From Halobacillus sp. Nhm2S1 (lineage in GTDB: Bacteria; Bacillota; Bacilli; Bacillales; Halobacillaceae): a DNA stretch of 64,000 bases. Location of the stretch: contig NZ_JAIEZV010000001.1 in assembly GCF_019599545.1 (NCBI RefSeq), forward strand, positions 1,054,001 to 1,118,000, written 5' to 3'. Below are positions 51,223-60,386 of this stretch, piece by piece (position 1 is the stretch's first letter; each line of letters opens with the position of its first letter). A program made the position numbers and the translations under genes. The notes below the pieces were generated by a model that made no database searches, had not been told where the DNA came from, and saw only the letters and a program-made list of their open reading frames with translations.

Positions 51223-52435
51223 ACGTCAATTTCTTTTTCACGTAATTTTGTATAAATAGATAACTGAAGATACTGCCGCCTACCCACACAAGAACAAGCC
51301 CTATAGGGTTCCATTGGAATATAAACAATAAGCCGAAGAGGAAGGTCTGAAACATCATGATCTGCTGCAACCATTGCAGGATTGCTTTTTCCTTCCATTC
51401 TTTTTTAACCGGATATAGATCCAGCCAAGCAATAGTGCGGTGATGATTCCACAATGTCATCATTTGAAATGCACTTAAATAGAGAAATAGAATGGCAAAC
51501 GCGACCTTGACCCATAGATTGGATACAAACCAAATGGCCAGGGCACCAATTACTATAAGGCGGATGTACATACCTAAATAATCACTGCTTCGTATAAAAG
51601 TGATTTTATACAAATAGGAAAAAGTCTCGTTTTGCCGGTAAGGAACCCGATCCACAATCGCTCGTACAAGGGTGTTACGCTTTTTCACTGTATTCTTTAA
51701 ATGAGGAACATCCACAAACATATTGGCAATTCTGTAAAAGGTCCTCATTCTCTGCTGATCTTTTTCTACAAGTAAATCCCAAGCGAGTCCGGCTTTTTGT
51801 CTGGAGAGAGAAAAGGTGTAAAGGACGACACCTACAAGCAGTACCGTTACAACACTTGCATAAACCCACTCACCCTGAGCGAGAAAATAAAAAATAGTTA
51901 TGTTCAATACCGCTTTGATGACCTGATCCATGAGTCGTATTCTGGGGTTCCTCTCTTTCAACATCCACCAGTTGGACATCATGTTCCAAATTTTAATGAT
52001 AAGGACAACACCGATCATCATTAAATAATGCCGGGTACCAAGTTCTGGATACGAGGCAAAATACAACGGACCAAGGGCTGCCGAGATTAGAAAGATGACA
52101 TAAAGCTGGACAACGTAGCTGTAATATAAACAGCGGCGGAAGTATTCATCCAGCTGATATTCAGCAGGAAGCAGGAAAACTAAGTCCGGCTCTTTGAGGA
52201 GCGTCCGCACAGGACTGTACCCTGCGATGAAGCCAAAAGCGAGCGCTATAATCCAAGCAGTAGGAAAATCTTCTGGCAGGTCTTGGATCCATTGCTGGTA
52301 ATAATAAGCAAGTGCTGAGATAAAGAACAACATGGCAACGGCAATATGGCCATTAAAGATATACTTTAAGTAACGGCTTGTCTCTTTCGTATGTTCAGAG
52401 AAACGTTTCGACCAAAACTCCTTTGCATTAATCAT
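51221..52435 (-). CDS. ecsB: ABC transporter permease EcsB
   Basis: A 404-residue membrane protein with many hydrophobic helices, the EcsB family length. It pairs with EcsA. In B. subtilis loss of Ecs affects secretion, competence and intramembrane protease RasP activity; a peptide exporter is proposed. The start overlaps the ecsA stop by 8 bp. Confidence 0.92.
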   Translation of the reverse strand: MINAKEFWSKRFSEHTKETSRYLKYIFNGHIAVAMLFFISALAYYYQQWIQDLPEDFPTAWIIALAFGFIAGYSPVRTLLKEPDLVFLLPAEYQLDEYFRRCLYYSYVVQLYVIFLISAALGPLYFASYPELGTRHYLMMIGVVLIIKIWNMMSNWWMLKERNPRIRLMDQVIKAVLNITIFYFLAQGEWVYASVVTVLLVGVVLYTFSLSRQKAGLAWDLLVEKDQQRMRTFYRIANMFVDVPHLKNTVKKRNTLVRAIVDRVPYRQNETFSYLYKITFIRSSDYLGMYIRLIVIGALAIWFVSNLWVKVAFAILFLYLSAFQMMTLWNHHRTIAWLDLYPVKKEWKEKAILQWLQQIMMFQTFLFGLLFIFQWNPIGLVLVWVGGSIFSYLFIQNYVKKKLT

Positions 52436-53171
52436 ATTGTTCTTCCTTTGTCAGTTCCACGTAGATATCATCAAGAGATGCCCCCGGCTGATTAAATGAC
52501 GTCCGCAGCTCCTCAAGCGTCCCTTTAGCTCTAATTTCTCCTTCATGGAGGATAACGAAACGATCACAATACCTCTCCGCTGTAGCAAGGATATGTGTCG
52601 ACATTAAAATCCCTGCCCCTTTTTCTTTCATATCCTCCATCAACTGCAGGTAGGATTGTATACCGAGGGGATCCAGACCAACAAAAGGCTCATCCACGAT
52701 ATAGAGGTCCGGTTCGATTAAGAATGCACACATAATCATAACCTTTTGGCGCATCCCTTTAGAGAAGTGCACCGGAAACCATTTGAGCTTCTTCTCCATA
52801 CGAAATTCTTTAAGAAGCGGCTGCAACCTCTGTTTGAATACGTCTTCCGGTACATTATAGGCCATAGCTGTCAATTGTAGATGTTCATACAATGTCAATT
52901 CATCATATAAAATAGGCATCTCCGGAATATAACCGAGCTGCTGTCGGTACTCTTCCGGATTCTCTTCAAATGATGTTCCATTAATCGAGACTTTACCTTT
53001 TTTCGCCTGCATCATTCCGATGATATGTTTGATGGTCGTACTTTTACCCGCGCCATTCAAACCGATGAGGCCGACGATTTCGTTTGGATGGACATCGAAA
53101 GATATGCCATGCAGTACATTTTTATGGGTGTACCCTCCGTGGAGGTCTTTGATATGTAATAAAGGTTCCAT
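52428..53171 (-). CDS. ecsA: ABC transporter ATP-binding protein EcsA
   Basis: A 247-residue ATPase. Walker A is GLNGAGKST, the signature is HFSKGMRQKV, Walker B is LYIVDEPFVGLD, and the H-loop is STHIL. The start at MEPLLHIKDLHGGY has GAGGGA upstream and gives the same length as B. subtilis EcsA; an 11-codon longer ORF is rejected. Confidence 0.94.
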   Translation of the reverse strand: MEPLLHIKDLHGGYTHKNVLHGISFDVHPNEIVGLIGLNGAGKSTTIKHIIGMMQAKKGKVSINGTSFEENPEEYRQQLGYIPEMPILYDELTLYEHLQLTAMAYNVPEDVFKQRLQPLLKEFRMEKKLKWFPVHFSKGMRQKVMIMCAFLIEPDLYIVDEPFVGLDPLGIQSYLQLMEDMKEKGAGILMSTHILATAERYCDRFVILHEGEIRAKGTLEELRTSFNQPGASLDDIYVELTKEEQYD

Positions 53172-53273
53172 CTTATCCCTCACTTCATTAATTTTCCTGC
53201 ACAAATTTTATCATACTTTCCCGACGGTTACACTTTTCACTCACCGTCTTTATCGAGTTTTTGCTCCTTCTTA

Positions 53274-53281
53274 TGGTACAA
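53274..53281 (+). promoter_or_regulatory. Extended -10 element of hit
   Basis: GGTACAAT within TATGGTACAAT is an extended -10 (TGG-TACAAT) 30 bp upstream of the hit start. No good -35 was seen. Confidence 0.45.
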
Positions 53282-53310
53282 TGCTATCAAACGGAAAGGA
53301 GTGTTTGTAT

Positions 53311-53739
53311 ATGGCAGATGAATGCATTTTCTGCAAGATCATTGATGGAGAAATTCCTTCAGCGAAAGTTTACGAAGACGAAGAGGTGTACGCTTTTCTT
53401 GATATCAGTCAAGTAACAAAAGGTCACACGCTAGTTATTCCGAAACAGCATTGCCAAGACATTTACAACACGGATCCAGAAACAGCAGAGAAGTTGTTTT
53501 CTAGAGTGCCGAAGATCGCAAATGCAATTAAACAAACCTATGCTCCTATTGGCTTGAACGTCTTAAACAACAATGAAGAAGCAGCAGGTCAATCTGTTTT
53601 CCACCTACATATCCACTTAATACCCAGATATGGTGAAGGGGATGGATTCGGCGCGAAATGGGAAGTCCACTCCGATGATTACTCTCCAGAAGATTTACAA
53701 GCCATCGCTGGTGAAATCAACCACCACATTCCTGGTTAA
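53311..53739 (+). CDS. hit: HIT family hydrolase
   Basis: A 142-residue histidine-triad protein. HLHIHLIPRY holds the triad (His98, His100, His102) and CIFCKI is a zinc-binding pair. Such Hint-type proteins hydrolyse AMP-lysine or other nucleotide conjugates. It is divergent from ecsA, as in B. subtilis. AAAGGAG precedes the ATG. Confidence 0.93.
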   Translation: MADECIFCKIIDGEIPSAKVYEDEEVYAFLDISQVTKGHTLVIPKQHCQDIYNTDPETAEKLFSRVPKIANAIKQTYAPIGLNVLNNNEEAAGQSVFHLHIHLIPRYGEGDGFGAKWEVHSDDYSPEDLQAIAGEINHHIPG

Positions 53740-53744
53740 ATGGA

Positions 53745-53774
53745 TTGATTTTCTCAATAAAAAACTGCTATAAT
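53745..53774 (+). promoter_or_regulatory. Sigma-A promoter of trpP
   Basis: TTGATT (53745-53750), 18-bp spacer, TATAAT (53769-53774), preceded by an extended TGC. It leaves a leader of about 80 nt before trpP. Confidence 0.7.
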
Positions 53775-53824
53775 ACTAGCATGCAATCGCAAACGGTCAT
53801 GAGGACACGTTTGGATGGCAAAAT

Positions 53825-53852
53825 CAGATGAGATTAGAATAGTTGAGGAGAG
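53825..53852 (+). promoter_or_regulatory. TRAP-type (G/U)AG repeat array over the trpP ribosome-binding site
   Basis: Triplets GAG (53830), TAG (53835), TAG (53840), GAG (53845) and GAG (53850) are each separated by exactly two bases; a CAG at 53825 keeps the same phase. TRAP binds (G/U)AG repeats spaced by 2-3 nt. The last repeats cover the ribosome-binding site GAGGAG (53845-53850). In B. subtilis TRAP represses trpP translation in this way when tryptophan is plentiful. Confidence 0.7.
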
Positions 53853-53860
53853 ATGTTTAA

Positions 53861-54394
53861 ATGAATATTCGTGTTTTAGTCATGTTGTCTTTATTTGTAG
53901 GAATTGGTGCTGTTCTGCATGCCGTCGCACCCCCGTTCTTTTTCGGAATGCGGCCGGACATGATGCTCGCTATGATGTTCCTGGGAATCTTATTGTTCCC
54001 TAAACCATCTTATGTCCTATTGTTATCTCTAGCGACAGGCTTCATCTCAGCGATGACTACCACCGTTCCAGGCGGCCAATTGGCCAATATTATTGACAAG
54101 CCGCTAACAGCATTTGCATTTTTAGCGCTTGTCCTAGTGACTAAAAAAATATCACATCAAAAATTCGTACAGCCTGCTTTAGCAGCCATCGGTACCATGA
54201 TTAGCGGCTCCATCTTCTTAGGTGTTGTCCTTTACATCATCGGACTTATGGAAGCCAGCTTCGGCCTCATGTTTGTCACAGTTGTTCTACCTGCAGCTGC
54301 GTTTAACGTGTTGTTCGTAGCCATCATGTACCCGATCGCTCGAAAGATCTTAAGACGATCAAACCTTGCTAAAGCAGCTCAACCAGCCTCTTAA
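53861..54394 (+). CDS. trpP: Probable tryptophan transporter TrpP
   Basis: A 177-residue membrane protein with about five hydrophobic helices, starting MNIRVLVMLSLFVGIGAVLH. It matches B. subtilis TrpP (YhaG), which imports tryptophan. GGMRPDMMLAMMFLGI-like and PGGQLANIIDKPLTAF segments are family-typical. It lies between hit and yhaH as in B. subtilis, and its leader carries a TRAP-type repeat array. Confidence 0.9.
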   Translation: MNIRVLVMLSLFVGIGAVLHAVAPPFFFGMRPDMMLAMMFLGILLFPKPSYVLLLSLATGFISAMTTTVPGGQLANIIDKPLTAFAFLALVLVTKKISHQKFVQPALAAIGTMISGSIFLGVVLYIIGLMEASFGLMFVTVVLPAAAFNVLFVAIMYPIARKILRRSNLAKAAQPAS

Positions 54395-54426
54395 AGAGGG
54401 TATACAGAAGAACCTTGACTTACACC

Positions 54427-54460
54427 AAAGGCACTACATCAAATGTAGTGCCTTTGCTTT
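54427..54460 (+). terminator. trpP terminator
   Basis: AAAGGCACTACAT (54427-54439) pairs with ATGTAGTGCCTTT (54443-54455), loop CAA, followed by GCTTTAT. Confidence 0.82.
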
Positions 54461-54562
54461 ATCTTTCCCTATAAAGAATATTTTTTTATGTTTTTAAGGT
54501 TTCATTCATACATATTAAGAGAAAATATAAAATAGAGAGTGATTGAAAGGAGACTGACTGAT

Positions 54563-54970
54563 ATGCCAAACGGAAAATCATTAGCGCTGGGATTCATAGT
54601 CGGGGGAGTCGTTGGAGCTGCCTATACTTTATTAAATACCCCTTCCTCTGGTCGTGACTTGAGAGAGAATGCCAAACTAAAAAGTGAAAACTTGAAAAAT
54701 ACGGTTCTCAGCTTAAAAGAAGAAGGCATGCAATTGAAGGACCAGATTACTCAAACGTCTAAAGAAGGGGCACAGCTGATCAAAGAGCTTTCCGAAGATG
54801 TAAAAACATCCATTGAAAGCTGGAAGCGTACGGTCGAACCCCATCAAAAAAATATCCAAAAATATTTAGAACAAATTGAAGCAAGCTTGAAAGAACTGGA
54901 AGAAAAAGCAAAGGCTGAGCAAGCCAATCACACGACACAACCGAGTCATGAAGTCATCAACCACCAATAA
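54563..54970 (+). CDS. yhaH: YtxH-domain protein YhaH
   Basis: A 135-residue protein. A single N-terminal membrane segment (GKSLALGFIVGGVVGAAYTLLNTPSSGRDLR) is the YtxH signature, followed by an amphipathic coiled coil. Such proteins are often stress-induced; no sigma-B promoter was recognised here. The chosen ATG has AGGAG upstream. In B. subtilis yhaH lies directly beside hpr; here the opuA cluster intervenes. Confidence 0.85.
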   Translation: MPNGKSLALGFIVGGVVGAAYTLLNTPSSGRDLRENAKLKSENLKNTVLSLKEEGMQLKDQITQTSKEGAQLIKELSEDVKTSIESWKRTVEPHQKNIQKYLEQIEASLKELEEKAKAEQANHTTQPSHEVINHQ

Positions 54971-54977
54971 TCTCAAC

Positions 54978-55003
54978 CCTCCCGCCTCGAGCGGGATTTT
55001 TTA
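54978..55003 (+). terminator. yhaH terminator
   Basis: TCCCGC (54980-54985) pairs with GCGGGA (54991-54996), followed by six T residues. Confidence 0.8.
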
Positions 55004-55097
55004 TGTTTGTCCTTCTCCCCTATCTATATTCCATCCACTCCTGCTCTATGCCACAAAAGGGCAGTTAGACACTTATTGTTAAATATCCATTATTAAA

Positions 55098-55641
55098 GTA
55101 TATGGCAGTGTTGTGTAAGACTCAGTTTCGAGACTTTTATTGAGTGGATGGGGGCTACGGGGAATAACTCGCTTTCCGCGGGAGCGCGGTGAGCCTCCTC
55201 AGGCTGACGCCTTGCGAGGTCTCACCTAGCACTCTTTTCCCACAGGAGTCTCGCCATTTCCCTTCGCCCCTTTGCTATATCAGAATCTCGAAACCGCTAC
55301 CAGAACAAACAGCTATTCCGTTTAATTGGAGTATAAGGTTAAAAATTCCATGCCTAGGTACTTAAACTCTGAAAGCTAAATACAGAGCGTTTTATGCTTT
55401 TAACAATCGGGACAGCGGAAGACACTCCTACTTGGAAAGGGGTTCGTTTCTCACATAGGTTGGGAAGCTGCGATACTCCCTGGGAGAAGGAGATAGGCGA
55501 GATCCCGCAGGGCGCAGTCCGAGGAAGCTCGGCGCTCCCCCACAGGAAAGCGAGTAGCTTCCCAACCACCCCTAACGCTGAACCTGGGTAACGAACCCCG
55601 AAAACATCTCGAAACTGAGTCTTCAAGTAAAGGGAGCTTAT
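55098..55641. repeat. Dispersed inverted-repeat element, full copy with inverted interior (copy C)
   Basis: Termini are TAAGACTCAGTTTCGAGA (55116-55133) and TCTCGAAACTGAGTCTTC (55607-55624), core 509 bp. The outer flanks are the same as in copy A and in the same order (TATATGGCAG on the left, AAGTAAAGGGAGCTTAT on the right). The interior, however, runs in the opposite direction to copy A. It fills the yhaH-opuAC gap and ends about 35 bp from the opuA terminator. Confidence 0.85.
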
Positions 55642-55675
55642 ATAATAAACTGCGGAATTTACCAATGCGCAAAAT

Positions 55676-55713
55676 AAAAGCGTGTAGAGGCAAAAACCTC
55701 TACACGCTTTTTT
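55676..55713 (-). terminator. opuA operon terminator
   Basis: AAAAGCGTGTAGAGG (55676-55690) pairs with CCTCTACACGCTTTT (55697-55711), loop CAAAAA. A T-run follows on the minus strand. Confidence 0.9.
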
Positions 55714-55720
55714 AAGCTAA

Positions 55721-56656
55721 TTATTCAGCTGGTTCGAAATCTTCAATGGAGTCGACATCCATATATTCAGGAACAACTAGACCAATCTTGGCACCTTCAA
55801 GGTTCGCTCCAAGGTCTTCCAGATTGTCTTTATTTTGCTCGTATTGATCACCGTGGGTTCCTGGCAACCATGCAGCCACCATTCCATCTGCTTCGCCAGC
55901 GGCAACAGATTCCCACATTGGGCCATTGTCAAGCGGTGTAATCGTTACATCAAAGCCTTGCTCCTTCATGACTTCTGCAACGACGTTTGTTGAAGCAATC
56001 TCAGAGTCCCAGTTTACAAGAACAAGTTCGACCTCAGTACCGTCCACTTCTTCGGTACCTTCTGTCCAAGCCTCTACTTTATCCTGATTGTTAGAAATCC
56101 AGTTTTGAGCCGCTTCTTCCGGGCTCGCACCATCAGCAATCTCAAGCATAACTTCTTCCATGTCTGCTGCTTCCCAGCTGAACTGGTCTAAGATTTTATA
56201 AGCGTTCGGTTTATCATCTTCAAGTCCTGTACGTACCATTGTTTTAATCTGTTCTTCGCCACCAAAAACTTCTTTTGGATCTTCAAGGTATTTCAAGTCG
56301 TATCTAGCGAATTTCCAGTGTGGCGTCCAGCCAGTAACAACAATCGGCTCTTCGTTCTCAATAGCTTCTCCTAAAGCTGTTGCCATGGCACCGGAAGAAG
56401 AGGTAGCAACTTCCCAACCACTTAGATTTTCATATTCTTCAACAGCATCTTCTGCAGAACTTACGACACCTGCACCTGCTTCGATACCAGTGATTTCATA
56501 GCCCATCTCTTCTCCATAATTCATTTCAGAAGCGGCTTCATCACCGTTAGAATCTCCATTTGACTCTGTGCCTTCATCTTCTGAAGATCCACAACCTGCA
56601 GCTACAAGTGTTAAAGATAGTCCGGCAACCATGCCGAAACGTTTCCAGTTAAACAT
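55721..56656 (-). CDS. opuAC: Glycine betaine-binding lipoprotein OpuAC
   Basis: A 311-residue substrate-binding lipoprotein. Lipobox LVAAGC (Cys22) is followed by an acidic Glu/Asp/Ser linker typical of halophiles. IVVTGWTPHWKFARYDLKYLEDP and MVAAWLPGTHGDQY carry the aromatic residues that cage the trimethylammonium group of betaine. It delivers betaine to OpuAA/OpuAB during osmotic stress. It is the last gene of opuAA-opuAB-opuAC. Confidence 0.94.
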   Translation of the reverse strand: MFNWKRFGMVAGLSLTLVAAGCGSSEDEGTESNGDSNGDEAASEMNYGEEMGYEITGIEAGAGVVSSAEDAVEEYENLSGWEVATSSSGAMATALGEAIENEEPIVVTGWTPHWKFARYDLKYLEDPKEVFGGEEQIKTMVRTGLEDDKPNAYKILDQFSWEAADMEEVMLEIADGASPEEAAQNWISNNQDKVEAWTEGTEEVDGTEVELVLVNWDSEIASTNVVAEVMKEQGFDVTITPLDNGPMWESVAAGEADGMVAAWLPGTHGDQYEQNKDNLEDLGANLEGAKIGLVVPEYMDVDSIEDFEPAE

Positions 56657-56725
56657 GTAAATCTCTCCCCTTTTAAAGATTTTATATAGATAAAAGGTCC
56701 AAGGACCCTTTTCTAACGATATTTA

Positions 56726-57571
56726 CTAGTCACCACGCTGGGTGTTCAAGTTTTGTGTGAAACGATCAATGATGATCGCCAGAATAACGATACCAAGTCC
56801 TGCAACAAATCCAGTCCCGACTTCAGCACGCTGAAGCCCTGTAATAACCGTTTGCCCAAGTCCCTTTGCACCAATCATAGATGCTATGACTACCATAGAA
56901 AGGGCAAGCATGACTGTTTGGTTGATTCCTGCCATGATCGTCTTTTTAGCCATTGGCAATTGCACTTTAAACAATTTCTGAGTTCCGGTCGTTCCGAAAG
57001 CATCGGATGCTTCAATCAACTCATGGGATACCTGACGAATTCCCAGGTTCGTAAAACGGACCGTCGGCGGTGTTGCGAAAATCACAGAAGCAAACACCCC
57101 TGGCACCATACCGATACTAAAGAAAGCTACGGCTGGAATCAGATAGACGAAGGCTGGCATCGTCTGCATAAAGTCAAGGACAGGTGTAAGGATTTTCTCT
57201 GCCATTTTGCTTTTTGCCATCCAAATTCCAAATGGAACTCCGATAATAACGGAAATCAAACTCGCAAATATTACGAGCGTAAATGTATTCATCAACTCTT
57301 CCCATAACTCCTGGTTGGCAATAAACCATAGACCGATGACTGAAAAAGCTGTTAAGCCCAACTTTTTCCCAGAAGCAAAGAAGGCTAATACACCTACTAC
57401 TATAATGAATAGCCAAATGGGAATGCCCATCAACCAATCTTCAGCTACGATTTCAATAAAGTCACCAAAGTCTTCTTTTATAAAATCAAATAAGAATTCA
57501 AATGTATCTGTTGTCCACTCTGTCGCTGCATCAATCCACTCAGCCACAGGCAGTTTAGGAATCATACCCAT
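56726..57571 (-). CDS. opuAB: Glycine betaine ABC transporter permease OpuAB
   Basis: A 281-residue permease with about six helices. The cytoplasmic EAA-type loop [25 protein letters not shown] contacts the ATPase, and [21 protein letters not shown] is family-typical. The start overlaps the opuAA end by 17 bp; GAGGTGA lies upstream. Confidence 0.94.
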   Translation of the reverse strand: MGMIPKLPVAEWIDAATEWTTDTFEFLFDFIKEDFGDFIEIVAEDWLMGIPIWLFIIVVGVLAFFASGKKLGLTAFSVIGLWFIANQELWEELMNTFTLVIFASLISVIIGVPFGIWMAKSKMAEKILTPVLDFMQTMPAFVYLIPAVAFFSIGMVPGVFASVIFATPPTVRFTNLGIRQVSHELIEASDAFGTTGTQKLFKVQLPMAKKTIMAGINQTVMLALSMVVIASMIGAKGLGQTVITGLQRAEVGTGFVAGLGIVILAIIIDRFTQNLNTQRGD

Positions 57572-58757
57572 TTAAATTCACCTCACTTCCAGCTAACGCC
57601 GCTAGTACGGCTCCTCTCACAATTACCCCTTTCAGTTTTCCTTCTTCAATGACAGCTACAGGTACCGGGGAATCATGGATAATATCGAAAATTTGCTGCA
57701 TCGGTGTTTGAGGATCAACCTTTGGCACATCTGTGCGAAGAATCCCTTTCAAATTGTCTGAATCCTGCTTCACAGCAGCAGAAACGTCATCAGCCGTTAC
57801 ATATCCATGCAGATTTCTTTTTGCATCTGTTACATAGATGCTTGAAAGACCTTCCTTCCGCATCCGTTCAAGAGCTGTACGCGGACCATGTTTTTGAATA
57901 TCCACCGTTTCTGGTCGTTTCATAATATTTTCAGCCGTCAAGACTTTGGAACGGTCCACATCCTCAACGAACTTCTCAACGTAATCGTTCGCTGGATTCA
58001 CTAGGATTTCTTCTGGTGTACCAATCTGAACAATGCGTCCGTCCTTCATGAGGGCGATACGGTCACCGATTCTTAACGCCTCGTCGAGGTCGTGGGTAAT
58101 AAATAAAATGGTTTTCTTCATGGATTCTTGAAGCTCTAATAGTTCGTCCTGCATTTCCTTACGAATCAATGGATCCAGGGCCGAAAAGGCTTCATCCATC
58201 AATAGAACTTCCGGGTCATTCGCCAAGGCTCTTGCAAGACCAACACGCTGCTGCATCCCCCCGGATAATTGACCAGGGAACTGGTGAATGTATCCTCCTA
58301 AACCAACCATCTCTAGAGATTTCTTCGCTTTTTCTTTCCGCTCATTTTTATCAATGCCTTGTACTTCAAGGCCAAATTCTGCGTTTTCCAATACCGTACG
58401 ATGTGGGAAAAGACCAAAGCGCTGGAATACCATGCTCAACTTTTGGCGACGGACTTCCCTTAAATCTTTGCTGTCCATCTTGGCCAAGTCCTGACCATCA
58501 ATATATACACTACCTTCTGTTGGTTCAATCAATCGGTTAATCAACCGGACGAGTGTCGACTTACCACTCCCGGACAGCCCCATGATGACGAAGATTTCCC
58601 CTTCTTCTACATCAAAGGACGCGCGGTTAACACCGACAGTATTGCCGGTTTTTTCGAGAATATCTTCTTTTGATAAACCCTCATCTAAGTATTTGGTAGC
58701 TTTTTTAGCATTCTTACCGAAGATTTTCGATAAGTTTTCTACTTGAATGATCGGCAC
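57555..58757 (-). CDS. opuAA: Glycine betaine ABC transporter ATPase OpuAA
   Basis: A 400-residue ATPase. Walker A is GLSGSGKST, the signature is LSGGMQQR, Walker B is [12 protein letters not shown]. Two CBS domains follow (about 260-400), which in OpuA sense ionic strength or cyclic-di-AMP. The start is a GTG ([14 protein letters not shown]) with AGAGGTGAG six bases upstream and the expected length; in-frame starts at 58799 and 58820 lack a clear site. Confidence 0.93.
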   Translation of the reverse strand: MPIIQVENLSKIFGKNAKKATKYLDEGLSKEDILEKTGNTVGVNRASFDVEEGEIFVIMGLSGSGKSTLVRLINRLIEPTEGSVYIDGQDLAKMDSKDLREVRRQKLSMVFQRFGLFPHRTVLENAEFGLEVQGIDKNERKEKAKKSLEMVGLGGYIHQFPGQLSGGMQQRVGLARALANDPEVLLMDEAFSALDPLIRKEMQDELLELQESMKKTILFITHDLDEALRIGDRIALMKDGRIVQIGTPEEILVNPANDYVEKFVEDVDRSKVLTAENIMKRPETVDIQKHGPRTALERMRKEGLSSIYVTDAKRNLHGYVTADDVSAAVKQDSDNLKGILRTDVPKVDPQTPMQQIFDIIHDSPVPVAVIEEGKLKGVIVRGAVLAALAGSEVNLNGYDS

Positions 58758-58835
58758 GTCTCTCACCTCTTCTTTTTTGTTTATTATGGTACGTTTCATC
58801 TTTTTTATTTCCGTACTCACTCAATCACCTTACAT

Positions 58836-58865
58836 AATGTAACCTATTTGTAATAGAAAGTTCAA
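58836..58865 (-). promoter_or_regulatory. Likely opuA promoter
   Basis: On the minus strand TTGAAC (58865-58860), 18-bp spacer, TACATT (58841-58836), about 80 bp upstream of the opuAA start. Confidence 0.5.
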
Positions 58866-58899
58866 ACGATAAATACTTTAAATCAAGAACAAAAATTAC

Positions 58900-58917
58900 G
58901 TACAGTTAAAACTGTAC
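58900..58917. promoter_or_regulatory. Perfect palindrome between opuA and gbsR-like gene
   Basis: GTACAGTT-AA-AACTGTAC is a perfect 8-bp inverted repeat with a 2-bp centre. It lies in the divergent region about 35 bp upstream of the likely opuA -35 box. It is a candidate operator for the adjacent GbsR-like regulator. Confidence 0.55.
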
Positions 58918-59042
58918 AGAGTTTAAAGGATAATTTACGCCCTTTTACTACTAAATCCTTTATATTTAAGCCCTTTCAGAGATTTTCAAACAAATGGCAA
59001 TTATAGTAATGTGGACTTAGATTTTTTGCGAAGGAGGATCTT

Positions 59043-59570
59043 ATGGTAGTAAAAGACCACCATTTCCTTGAAGACATGCATACGAAAGTCACACATGAAT
59101 TTTCTAAAACACTGGAAATGTTTGGACTCACCCCTGCTGATGCACGACTGTTTGTTACTCTCTATCTGCATCAGGGTCCAATGACTTTGGATGAAATGAG
59201 CCAGGCTTTGGGGAAAAGTAAAACTTCTATGAGTACAGGTGTAAGAGGATTATTGGATCAGGGGCTGGTCGAACGAGTATGGAAAAAAGGATTCCGTAAA
59301 GACCTTTATCAAGCAAACGAAAACTTATATCGGAATTTCATGTCTTCCTATATAAAGAAATGGCTGTCAGCTGCAAATGGACAAAAGAACACCATTGAAA
59401 GTATGGAAGGTGAATTGAAAGACAGAATACAGAAATATAACAATCAAGAGGAAATGCAGCGGGCGGACCAACTTTACAGACGCATGGAAGATATGGTCCG
59501 TTTTCACGAATGGATTGCCGAAGCATTCAAAGATTTAGACCCTAGTAATATTGAACACCCTTCTGATTAA
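59043..59570 (+). CDS. GbsR/OpcR-family regulator
   Basis: A 175-residue MarR-like winged-helix protein. DARLFVTLYLHQGPMTLDEMSQALGKSKTSMSTGVRGLLDQGLVERVWKKG holds the DNA-binding core, and a helical dimerisation region follows. GbsR sensing choline and OpcR repressing opuC belong to this family. Being divergent from opuA, it likely represses or modulates betaine uptake. AAGGAGG precedes the ATG. Confidence 0.85.
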   Translation: MVVKDHHFLEDMHTKVTHEFSKTLEMFGLTPADARLFVTLYLHQGPMTLDEMSQALGKSKTSMSTGVRGLLDQGLVERVWKKGFRKDLYQANENLYRNFMSSYIKKWLSAANGQKNTIESMEGELKDRIQKYNNQEEMQRADQLYRRMEDMVRFHEWIAEAFKDLDPSNIEHPSD

Positions 59571-59583
59571 CTCCTCTTCTTTA

Positions 59584-59630
59584 ACATGCAGGGCCACCTT
59601 TATCGTCTCTGCATGTTAATTTTATTTTCA
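59584..59630 (+). terminator. Terminator of the gbsR-like gene
   Basis: ACATGCAG pairs with CTGCATGT across a 17-base loop, followed by TAATTTTATTTT. Confidence 0.6.
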
Positions 59631-59750
59631 GCACATTATATCTTGATAATTTATTAAAATTTTATATTATAATAAGTGGGATACTCTTTGAAACTAATAG
59701 CCTATTGAGGATAGAATAGTTTTAAAAAATACCTTAAGAGGGTGAGATAA

Positions 59751-60323
59751 ATGAAAGACAAAATCTCAAAAAGAGAAGCCATTTTCTACAGTCATAAGAT
59801 GGCTCAACTCTCCAAGGCGCTTTGGAAAGCCATTGAAAAGGACTGGCAGGAATGGATTAAGCCATTCCAATTAAACATCAATGAACATCACATTTTATGG
59901 ATTGCTTACCATTTGAAAGGGGCGAGCATATCTGAGATTTCCAAGTATGGTGTCATGCATGTTTCAACCGCCTTCAATTTCTCAAAGAAGATGGAAGAGC
60001 GCGGCCTCCTTCAGTTTTCTAAACGTGAAAACGACAAAAGAAACACTTATGTAGAGTTAACTGATGCAGGGATTGAACTTTTAGAAGCAACGCTGAATGA
60101 GTATAACCCAGAAGATAATTCTGTACTGAGAGGCGTTATGCCAATGACAGAAATGTATGGAAAGCTTCCTGAGTTCTTAGATCTATCTGCTTTGATCAAG
60201 GAGATCTATGGGGATGAATATATAGAAATCCTTGAACGTTCACTAGAAAACATTGAAGAGGAACCCCTAGTCCAACAACCAACGGATATTGAGGACTATA
60301 AGAAGAAATCAAGATCCTCATAA
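59751..60323 (+). CDS. hpr: Transition-state regulator Hpr (ScoC)
   Basis: A 190-residue MarR-family protein. [45 protein letters not shown] is the winged-helix region and closely follows B. subtilis ScoC. It represses extracellular protease and sporulation genes. A -10 box TATAAT lies about 70 bp upstream in AT-rich DNA. It keeps its neighbours yhaI and prsA, but not yhaH. Confidence 0.94.
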   Translation: MKDKISKREAIFYSHKMAQLSKALWKAIEKDWQEWIKPFQLNINEHHILWIAYHLKGASISEISKYGVMHVSTAFNFSKKMEERGLLQFSKRENDKRNTYVELTDAGIELLEATLNEYNPEDNSVLRGVMPMTEMYGKLPEFLDLSALIKEIYGDEYIEILERSLENIEEEPLVQQPTDIEDYKKKSRSS

Positions 60324-60342
60324 CAAATAGGATCCTAAAAAA

Positions 60343-60386
60343 TAGAACCCTTTCCAGTAAACACATATTGGAAAGGGTTCTATTTA
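60343..60386. terminator. Bidirectional terminator between hpr and yhaI
   Basis: TAGAACCCTTTCCA (60343-60356) pairs with TGGAAAGGGTTCTA (60369-60382). It overlaps the end of yhaI. Confidence 0.85.

Noticed and set aside
53815-54003. ORF starting upstream of trpP and overlapping it in another frame
   Set aside because: It overlaps trpP extensively and its apparent codons are explained by the (G/U)AG repeat array; no good ribosome-binding site.
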